This document shows positions 56,601 through 64,000 of a stretch of DNA of 64,000 nucleotides, piece after piece. Under the pieces are notes generated by a model. It was not told the DNA's origin. It saw only the letters and a program-made list of their open reading frames with translations, and made no database searches. This DNA is from Zychaea mexicana (taxonomy: Eukaryota; Mucoromycota; Mucoromycetes; Mucorales; Lichtheimiaceae): the NCBI RefSeq assembly GCF_025766255.1, contig NW_026516683.1, positions 248,001-312,000 on the forward strand, read 5' to 3'. Numbering within the stretch: the first letter of the stretch is position 1; the number at the start of each line of letters is the position of its first letter. The position numbers were made by a program, and so were the translations under genes.

Positions 56601-58833
56601 CACTCAGCGCTTTTTCAGTCTCTTCCACCATGGGCTCAAAGACTTTGGCTTCCATCACCGCTTTAACAAACGGAGCCACAGTTTTTTGTAGTCGTTCATT
56701 GTCAAGGAACACGAGATGCATCAATTCGTCGCGACCGTTTTCGCTGATCCATTCACTGTTGTGGCGGAACAAGACATGGCAGAGTTCAATACCGTGGAGT
56801 CGTACAGATAGATCAATGTCGTACAAGGCCATTTCTTCGATACGTCCTTTGAATCGGTTTGTAAAGCTCTGCAGTTTTTGCACGATCGTCTCGATTTGGT
56901 AGAGTCGCATAATAGCTTTCAGTGCTTCTGATCGGACAGCTGCGACCTACATGGATACATTTGGTGAAGGAAAATGATAAGGTATCTAGTAAAGAATGAC
57001 TTTCTTTTTAAATTGAAAACATAATTACCGTATCATTGAGCGCCCAGCCAAAGTACCGAAGATACACATTGTCGGCGTAATGAACAGGATATACCTGGAT
57101 CCATGCACGCAGCTCCTTGATACATTCTCCTCGAATGACAGACTCCACGTCTCTTGATCGATGAAGGAACACACTACAAATTTTGTCTTTGTTAATTACT
57201 ACTCTATAATAAACACAACAGCAACTTATTACCCTTCAAAAAAGTCGGTCATGTATTCATGCAAGTTATTCTTTTTACGGTCCAAGGTATGTGATCGTTG
57301 TTCAAGCATTCGTTTCTTTTGGGTGTTTCTAGCGCGACTAGTCTGACGTTCGTTTTCAGTTCGAAGTTGTCGAGTCACAACTTGGAGTTCACTGTTGATT
57401 TTATCCGCAAACGTGCACAACGAGTTCATGATTCGGAACGTCAGGATCGTGGCGGTGTGGCGGAAAGGACGGTAAACAGAACTAGTATTTTCTCAAATTA
57501 TGTGTGAGCGTCCATAGACCCTTCCTCCCCAGTGGTAATATCACTTCCATCCCATTTAAATCTGATTTCCACACAAACCTTGACATGGTCGTCAGCCAAT
57601 TCTGCAGTGTTTCAGTGAACGATCCATCGTATATAATCTCGTGCTGGCACTGTTGGACCATAAATGCAAAGAAGTTCAAGATGCTTTTCTTGAGTGTTTT
57701 GCCGGTCTTGGATCTCGATATGACCGGATATTCAGGTTGTGGCAACTAATTGAATTATTCTTCAATAAATAGATCTTTACTTTTTACTTTCCACCCCCCC
57801 CCACCTGAGATAGTGTTTATATGTGTTCTCCTGTTACCTTAGCCAATTCTTCTTCTAATTCCTTCAGAACTTCGATTGAGACATCTTCTTTTTGGAACGC
57901 TTCTTCGGTCACAGCAGTCATACAGCCACATCCCTAAAAGAGGTCAGCAATCCATTAGCAGCAGCAATGAACACTAATTTCTGGTTAAAACACGAGCTTA
58001 CTCGAATGATAAAATTCACCAAGCGGCGCAAGGCATTGGCCTTATCTTGGCGATAGCTTGCAACCCAAAAAGCGGCAATTTTTTCAATATCTGCATTTGC
58101 TTCGGAGACTTGGTCTATATAGCACATATGCCCAATACAAAATGGTTCATGAGTTTCACAACGGTTAGATTTATACACTACACTCTCGGTACTTACCGTA
58201 TAACGTGCCGTTTTCATCAGAGGGTATCTGTTCCAAAAGCTGGCTGTCGTGCGTAATCGAGACTTCAGTAGGTTGCACCGTTGTCGTCGTCGTTGTCGTC
58301 GACTTTTTCTTTCTGCGTTGTTGTTTGCGCGTCGATTGTGTGCCTCGCTTTTCCACAGACTTGTTGCTAGTCTTTCGTCGCTTGTTGGAACTAATCTCGA
58401 CTTCGCTGTCACTTTGTCCCGAATCGTCTGCATTACTTTCAGCGTCTGAATCTACCAACTCGTCCTTTTCCTGCTCGTCGTCGTCTTCATCGCTGGATGG
58501 TACATGAAGATGACTTTGAGTAGAACTTGGTCGCTTTCCTAGATTTGGCAAATTTGAGTAACGTATATGGTTTTTGCTTTTTTAATAGTGATTGGTAGGA
58601 CAAGGAGTGTGGACAAGTATTTTGAGGAAAGTATTAAATACACACCTTTTTGTTGTGCAAACATGTCGGCCACATTACGGCTTTTGGTTGTTTGCTTTGC
58701 TGCGCGTTTTGGCTGTTCCTAATAAAAGAGAGAAACATTTTAGACTCATGGTTAACAAGACAGCCAATCAGTTAGTAACATCGTCAGTAGTACATACTTT
58801 GGATGTACTTGGTTTTTTGGTTGATTTAGGCAT
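53648..58833 (-). CDS. SCC3: Cohesin subunit SCC3/STAG (stromalin)
   Basis: This HEAT-repeat subunit of cohesin holds sister chromatids together and contacts the SCC1/RAD21 kleisin and DNA. The start at 58833 gives MPKSTKKPSTSK; the next exons read EQPKRAAKQTTKSRNVADMFAQQK and NLGKRPSST, then an acidic/Ser-rich nuclear N-terminus with basic runs (SSNKRRKT, RKQQRRKKK). The STAG core begins at about 57.9 kb with ALRRLVNFIIR. The stromalin conservative domain lies around 56.9-57.2 kb: SVFLHRSRDVESVIRGECIKELRAW, YPVHYADNVYLRYFGWALND, VAAVRSEALKAI and LSVRLHGIELCHVL. The C-terminal third is helical and ends in a short polyGln (QPQQQQQPQQ, TAA at 53648). About fourteen introns. An intron near 54340-54365 holds an AAAC microsatellite. 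Length (about 1300 residues) fits the family. Confident call, although individual splice sites were not all checked. Confidence 0.93.
54338..54366. repeat. AAAC tetranucleotide microsatellite
   Basis: About six consecutive CAAA units inside an intron of the SCC3 gene. This kind of repeat is usually length-polymorphic between strains. A poly-A run lies just before it at about 54270-54300. Confidence 0.85.
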
Positions 58834-59189
58834 GGTGGTTTGAAGGACTGCGCAAGAAAAAGAAAAGAGCGTGAAGAAAGGGGAAAAAAGAGGGGTACGC
58901 GAGAGGACGCGAAGTTTTATTTTCCCTTCCAGACGCGTTACAAAAAAAGTTGGACATCAGTTTTCGCGTTCCGATCACCCAAATTGCTTTTCCATGACTT
59001 CAGTGGGGTATTTATGAAAGTTATACTAAAGTTGATTGTATCGAAAGGTAAACTACCGATTTGTCATTTTTAATAAGAAAAAAGTTTGAATTATTGCAAT
59101 GAATGTCGCTAAATATATGTTTTCTCTTGTTTTTAATTAGCGTTTATAGCTATGTATTACTTTTGGATTCAAAGTATTGTGGGATCTTC
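58834..59189. other. Promoter region of SCC3 and left border of mobile-element island
   Basis: Purine-rich sequence just upstream of SCC3 (58850-58900), then AT-rich sequence. No gene is seen. Tandem repeats begin at 59190. Confidence 0.5.
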
Positions 59190-59500
59190 GGTTATTTTTA
59201 TTTTTTTTTATTTAAGGACATGCGCCTTGGGTAGTTACTTGGACCGCGTCCGAGTATGACTTGGATGACACCAGAAGGGGACTGGTGAAAACCACAAACT
59301 TCTGTTAATCCCTCTCCAGTTATGCGTTCTGTATACTAGGTTATTTTTATTTTTCTTATTTAAGGACATGCGCCTTGGGTAGTTACTTGGACCGCGTCCG
59401 AGTATGACTGGATGACACCGGAAGGGGACTGGTGAAAACCATAAGCTTTTGTTAATCCCTCTCCAGTCATGCGCTCTGTATACTGGGTTATATTTATTGG
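59190..59500 (+). repeat. Tandem direct repeat, two copies of about 149 bp plus a partial third
   Basis: Copy 1 spans about 59190-59338, copy 2 about 59339-59486, and a third copy starts (GGTTATATTTATT) and breaks off at about 59500. Each begins with GGTTATTTTTATTTTT and a T-rich run, then AAGGACATGCGCCTTGGG, and a segment with GGACCGCGTCCGAG. The copies differ by a few substitutions and one-base indels. They lie just before the decayed reverse transcriptase on the same strand, so they may be terminal or promoter repeats of a retroelement. I do not recognise the family. Confidence 0.85.
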
Positions 59501-59559
59501 AGGCTTAACAGTAGTACTAATTTGAATAATGTCCGAGTAGAATCGGGTGCTGCTGCTGA

Positions 59560-60250
59560 ACGTGGTTTGTATAATTCATCTCTGTTGTTACAGTATACAG
59601 CGCAATAATGTGAAGAAAGATAGGTCAGACACCCACCGAACCCTCTTCCATCATTACTATATGCTGATGATATCGTTCTCCTAGAATCACCACAGGATTT
59701 GATAAAGCTCCTACAAGTCGCTGAGAAACATTCGAGAGTCTTAGACTACTCTTGTTGGCACCCCGATAATGCGCCATTATCGACCACCCCACACCAGTCA
59801 ATCAACCACTTCCCACAGATACAACAAACCACTGCGCACCGTCGAGCCATTCCAATATCTTGGTATTCCATTCACCTGTCAGGATATTGACGTTCAACCA
59901 CTTATCAGCCAACGCACCACCAAAGCAACTGAAGGAATGGCTCTCCTGCGAAGACTCGGCGTTCACCAATAATGGCATGGGTCTTTGGCCCGCGTTACCA
60001 ACATGTCGAGCTTTCATCCGCCCAGATCTTGAATACGGCCTTGCAATCACCGCCTTATCAACCACCCAACTCAAAAGATACATCAAGTACAAAACAGCTG
60101 CGCCAAAATGTCTTCGCAACACCAGCACCTCATTTTTTACGATCGTACCTCTGGTGCTAGCCAATCTACCATCTATGCAAACATGCATCCGAACCCTCTA
60201 GTAAAATCTGTCACCCGTCTATGATGTCTGCCTGTATCCAGCATTGCTAC
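59560..60250 (+). mobile_element. Decayed non-LTR retrotransposon, reverse transcriptase fragment
   Basis: A frame near 59650 reads SLLYADDIVLLESPQDLIKLL, the YADD catalytic box of non-LTR (LINE) reverse transcriptases, followed by AEKHSRVLDYSCWHPD. The match continues only after shifts into other frames: VEPFQYLGIPFTCQDID, RTTKATEGMALLRRLGV, and then RPDLEYGLAITALSTTQLKRY. The element is therefore broken by several frameshifts and lacks the 5' endonuclease region. It cannot code for an active enzyme. The limits are approximate. Sequence to about 60500 (with PAERRSGVSNNLSKAGGRTF) may be its 3' part or another old element. Confidence 0.78.
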
Positions 60251-60524
60251 GAATAATTGAACTCTCACTGCTTTGAAGTAAGCAAGGCGACGACCATTGA
60301 AGGAGAATAACTACCACCAATCTCCTGCACCAACGATATCAGAAGCTCAAGAACAACAACAGCCCGCTGAACGACGCAGTGGAGTTAGCAACAATCTCTC
60401 AAAAGCAGGAGGAAGAACTTTCCCGTCGACGCAGCTCATTCAAAACCATTCGATGCCTCCAAGGGGTGCAATCCTTACCCATAGATTAAACCTTTGTATT
60501 ATTAACCTTGTAAAGGTTGTAGTT

Positions 60525-61050
60525 TAAAAATAATGTTAAAAATGGTATTTCTTTTGAATGATGTTTCTTTTATAAATATAATTATAATTAAAATAAAAAA
60601 AACAGATTTAACTTTTTTAAATGATATATCTTTTTAAACAATATCATTTAATTTTAATGTTTTATCTTTTTTATGAAAAAAATTTATTTTTTGATCTTAA
60701 CTTTTTAAAAGTTTAATAATTAAAAAAGATGAAACATTTAAATGTTTAATCCTTCGATTGATAATTATCTTAAAGATTTAAATTTTAAAAGATAAATAGT
60801 TAAATCCTTTATGGATTAAAAGCCCCCCGGAGTGGTAACGAGGATCCTAACTTACGGGAGTAAGTTGCTCCTCCCTCCAGTGCACAAGGTGTTTAACACC
60901 TTGCGCAGCGACTCTTTGTGGTTCTTTCTCTAGAGAAAGGTTCTCAAAACTCCATGAATTATCTTCGATTTTTGGAACTGGTAGTTTCGAAATGTTTATC
61001 TTATTATAGATATATCTTTTAAATGTAAAACTTTGCTTAAACTATAATCA
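60525..61050. other. AT-rich block with GC-rich hairpins, candidate mitochondrial insertion
   Basis: From about 60525 the sequence becomes extremely AT-rich and poor in coding signal, with many short palindromes (for example AAACATTTAAATGTTT near 60730). At 60830-60945 a GC-richer cluster carries three hairpins: stem AACTTAC/GTAAGTT at 60849-60855/60860-60866, stem CAAGGTGTT/AACACCTTG at 60885-60893/60895-60903, and the 16-bp palindrome CTTTCTCTAGAGAAAG at 60924-60939. This composition (AT desert with GC hairpin clusters) is typical of fungal mitochondrial intergenic DNA and unlike the rest of the window. I infer a nuclear copy of mitochondrial DNA, but no mitochondrial gene was recognised, so the call is tentative. 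Confidence 0.45.
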
Positions 61051-61390
61051 AGGATTATCCTTCTAAGACAGCACTATGGAAAGTACATATGATCTTTTGA
61101 TGCAAGGGTTTGTAGGGGGATTATGAAAATGATGCAGAACAGTGGTAGTGTGAGACCTGTCATTTTTTAGGTACATCGAATGGTGCATGCTGGTGTATGT
61201 GAAAGAAAACTCATAAAAGACTTCTCTTTGTAGCCAAAGCATACACTCAGAGTGCTTCATCTGATGCAGTAGTTGAGTAATTAACATGAAGTTCTGTTCT
61301 TGTAGCTATTGCATATACTGGGAACTTTTTGTACCAATATAGTAAATTTACATACACAAACAGAATACTTCATGCATAACTAGGGATCCG

Positions 61391-61488
61391 CACAGTTCGG
61401 TTCGGTTCGGTTCTTGAAGGGAACCGAACCGACTAGAACCGACGAGAACCGTAGAACCGAAGAATCGAACCGAAGAACCGAACCCATC
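61391..61488. repeat. GGTTC/GAACC fold-back repeat
   Basis: Three GGTTC units on the left face several GAACC/GAACCGA units on the right. A perfect 12-bp inverted pair (61402-61413 and 61421-61432) flanks a 7-base loop. The lead-in TAGGGATCCGCACAGTTCGG resembles the GTTCGG-rich ends seen in some hAT-type elements and MITEs, which is a remembered resemblance only. The matching right end was not found. Confidence 0.75.
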
Positions 61489-61859
61489 ATGTATATAAAA
61501 AAGGCAAAATTCGGTATCTTTAATGGATTATAAAGATGGAGTCCAAAATTGGACTTTTTTCGAAACTGTTGGGCAAATGAAAAAAATAAAATAAATGCAT
61601 TCTTTCAACAGCAATCTTACTCTTCTCACCCGTGTAGTTTTTGTTTATGCATTGTTTTTAGCGTTGAGAAGTAAGGTTGGCATGCATATACTGGTTTAAA
61701 CTATTGGGTTCTTTCCAACTGATGTATTTATTTTACTTAGCGTTATTCCTGAAACACCGCAATATGCTGCCTCTTTTACTGCAATCCAATGGTTTAAAAT
61801 GCCAAGAGCTTCACTAGATCTTAAAGACAACGCAACTATATCTATAGCACCGCGCTTTT

Positions 61860-63242
61860 TACAGAAAACAACAGTGTACTAGCGGATTGGAAGGATAGCA
61901 CCAGTCGACTCTCCCGGTTATCGCTCTAAGGGGAAAATTGTAAGGTCGGCGTCAGATATCGAAGGAAAACCAGCATGGACCGTTGTACTGGATATACTGC
62001 CAGATGAACCATTCGCCATCGCGGCAACAAGACAACCAGCAACAAACACAAGACCTCCAGGGAGCAGTAGTAACCATCAGCAAGAAGATGATGTCTCACA
62101 CGATTTTTGGGATGACGTGGTCGACGACGATTCAGAGAATGAGGCGCCTGAAAATGTAGAAGCAGATCTTTGCTGGCAAATTAAAGAGGTGGATATCGAT
62201 ACCCGTGTCGTCAACCCTGTATCTTCATATAGAGGAAAAACAGAGTTGAATTTGCACGAAAAAGAAACAGCATCACCTGCACGATACTTTCTACGGTTTC
62301 TTCCTGAATCATACATCAAAAATGTTGTGATAGCTGCCATTAATGAAAACGCGCGTTCCAACTTGACTCGTTTCCAAGACATCACCTATTCTGAATATCT
62401 CATCTGGATTGCACTTTTTATAATTATGACGACCGTACGCATCGACGATCATGACGCCTATTGGCACCAAGGAAGTTTTCCGTTCCAACTAACAATGAGC
62501 TTCTCTGATTACATGGCCAAAGACCGGTTCAAGGAAATAACACGAATGCATATCTTCACTAGACCGGATGTTGCAAGGTACATTCACTATAGATGATGCT
62601 CCAACTTTATTAGGCTAACTAATATATTTGTGCTTGTCATGTTCAAGGAGAAATGATGATTCATTGTATCAAATACGAGGGTTTCTGCAAGCTTACAACG
62701 ATAACTTAGCAGAAGCGCTGATACCAGGCCAGTATCTCTGTGTGGATGAATCAATGAACCAATGGCCAGGCGCTGGAATGCCGAACTTGATCAAAATACC
62801 TCGAAAGCCACATCCTATCGGCCAGGAGTACAAGACTACGGCAGACACGAATACTTGCTGTATTATACGTCTTGACATGACTGGCGACAAATGGGTTCAA
62901 AGGCAATTTGAAGATAAATACGAGAAGAAGTTGGTGGCTACAGTATCACGATTAACGCAACCTTGGTTTCATTCTGGGCGAACGATAATTGCCGATTCGC
63001 TTTTTGGCTCTCCAAATATGGTCCGTACGATGAAAAGTGATAATGGGTTATATTCAATAATGCAAGTGAAGAAGCGGCGCTATTATCCAGTGGGCATGCC
63101 ACAGCAAGATCCGATCCAAGCGATGGGAGAAGAATTTGGCGATAGCATCTGCATGCAATCAACTAGTGACGAAGTCTATGTAGCAGCTTTACTTGATATC
63201 AAACCGAAAATGGTTATCGCGAACTGCAGCACAGCAATCTAA
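61860..63242 (+). mobile_element. PiggyBac-like transposase, truncated
   Basis: An N-terminal part (frame from about 61895) has acidic stretches (DFWDDVVDDDSENEAPENVE), then a domain with ARYFLRFLPESYIKNVVIAAINENAR and the motif DITYSEYLIWIALFIIMTTVR. An intron at about 62577-62648 (donor GTACAT, acceptor TTCAAG) joins VAR to RNDDSLYQIRGFLQAYNDNL. The catalytic part contains QYLCVDESMNQWPG, GMPNLIKIPRKPHPIGQEYKT and TIIADSLFGSPNMVRTM, matching the DDE_Tnp_1_7 (piggyBac-type) family, with the first two acidic residues present. The frame ends early at MVIANCSTAI followed by TAA, before the usual C-terminal region, and the next codons look frameshifted. The beginning is uncertain because an in-frame TAG lies at about 61878. 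Probably inactive. Confidence 0.8.
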
Positions 63243-63308
63243 TCGGATACGGCCAGAAACGCCTGTTAAAGACTAGCGATTTTATTGGAAGCTATAGTTG
63301 TTGATAGC

Positions 63309-63484
63309 ATTATGATACCTGAAATATCAATAATGTTGATATCTTAAAAGTCAAAATGTTGATTTCCGACAACTCAACATTTTGATACCCTGATGTATAA
63401 CTCAGATATCGAAATTTGATTCCTTGTTAGTACTCAAAAACTCAATATGATATCATTACGGTATCAATAAGGTATCATCATAAT
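63309..63484. repeat. MITE-like inverted repeat
   Basis: The outer ends are imperfect inverted copies: ATTATGATACCT on the left and AGGTATCATCATAAT on the right. Inside, a perfect 12-bp pair TCAAAATGTTGA (63351-63362) and TCAACATTTTGA (63374-63385) flanks an 11-base loop. There is no coding capacity. This fits a miniature inverted-repeat element about 176 bp long just 3' of the transposase fragment. The link to piggyBac is not shown. Confidence 0.55.
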
Positions 63485-63953
63485 GATACTACCTATTTTG
63501 CAGTGTAGAGCAGTACACTTCTTCATAGAAAAGCCTTGTTCAGAAAGATATTTGAATATTAAGGCTCACTATTAGAAGAGTAAGAAATGGAGTAAAAATA
63601 TTTATTCATTATTGCCATACTGCTGCTATAGGTGAAATCATTTTCTAGTTAGGTATGATTCTCTTTACTTTTGACTCTAAGGAGCAGCTCTCTGTACTCG
63701 TCAAACTCATAGTTATATGCAGTATCATATGGTAATTGCTCAGGCAGTTTTATAGAGAAAAAAGAATATAAATATCCCACTGTATTAAAAGCAGTATAGA
63801 GTATCTAGAAACAACCCTCTATCTTCTTACTACTTTTTATACGTATCCTTTATCATTGCTACAGATACACTTGCCAAAAAGCATCTCAAGAAAAAATTTA
63901 CATCAAGTAACGGTAAAAGTAAATGTTGAGCTTCTAAAGCTCAGAATCCGTTG

Positions 63954-64000
63954 TAGCGGAAGGTGGTTTCGATCCACCGACCTTTGGGTTATGAGCCCAA
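63954..64000 (-). tRNA. Elongator tRNA-Met (CAU), partial at window edge
   Basis: Read on the minus strand, the last 47 bases hold the anticodon arm with CTCATAA (anticodon CAU, plus-strand 63991-63993), a variable loop AGGTC, a T arm of GGTGG-ATCGAAA-CCACC, the 3' acceptor strand TTCCGCT and a discriminator A. The anticodon stem pair TTGGG/CCCAA is intact. The 5' half (D arm and 5' acceptor strand) lies beyond the right edge. Initiator tRNA-Met is less likely because its anticodon stem normally has GGG/CCC pairs. An intron could exist in the missing part. Confidence 0.9.

Noticed and set aside
59190..59500. Direct repeats considered as a CRISPR array
   Set aside because: The units are about 149 bp, contiguous without spacers, and the organism is a fungus.
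61540..61560. Hairpin AGTCCAAAATTGGACT followed by a T run, like a bacterial terminator
   Set aside because: The window is eukaryotic nuclear DNA with no gene ending there. More likely part of a mobile-element remnant.

Overview
The window is nuclear DNA of a filamentous early-diverging fungus, most likely a Mucoromycota species of the order Mucorales (Lichtheimia or Absidia-like; the genus is a guess). The evidence is many short GT..AG introns, CAG/CAA-rich low-complexity tracts, a mucorpepsin-type aspartic protease, a nearly complete SMG1 kinase (absent from the common yeasts), and an MT-A70 methyltransferase with a SANT/Myb domain that recalls the MTA1 adenine methylases of early-diverging fungi. 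Coordinates are given for whole coding spans, introns included. Splice joins were read by eye from frame continuity.

Layout. 0.6-1.0 kb: a small two-segment membrane protein (+). 3.2-6.7 kb: a PEX39-like KPWE peroxisomal import protein and a type I metacaspase (both -). 7.9-10.2 kb: CCZ1 (+), whose stop codon overlaps the 3' end of a convergent SANT/MT-A70 methyltransferase (-, 10.2-13.1 kb). 13.4-15.7 kb: an F-box/leucine-rich protein (-). 17.0-19.1 kb: a zinc-ribbon/RING ubiquitin ligase (+). 19.5-32.0 kb: SMG1 (-). 32.9-38.4 kb: two tandem kelch-type membrane proteins (-), the downstream copy a frameshifted pseudogene. 39.0-42.2 kb: phosducin-like protein and an NPC2/ML lipid-binding protein (-). 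44.7-46.1 kb: secreted aspartic protease (-). 46.6-48.5 kb: single-exon F-box protein (+). 49.0-58.8 kb: an unrecognised membrane-anchored low-complexity protein, a class I cyclic nucleotide phosphodiesterase and the cohesin subunit SCC3/STAG (all -).

From 59.2 kb to the end the character changes. There are tandem repeats of about 149 bp, a decayed non-LTR reverse transcriptase, an AT-rich block with GC-rich hairpins that looks like inserted mitochondrial DNA, a GGTTC/GAACC fold-back, a truncated piggyBac-like transposase, a MITE-like inverted repeat, and a partial elongator tRNA-Met running off the right edge.

The genes do not form a pathway cluster. They are housekeeping functions (peroxisome import, Rab7 activation, nonsense-mediated decay, cohesion, chaperonin assistance, sterol transfer) next to a mobile-element island. 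No convincing previously undescribed system was found. The items most worth following are the SANT/MT-A70 methyltransferase and its overlap with CCZ1, the PEX39 candidate, the kelch gene/pseudogene pair, and the mitochondrial-like insert.
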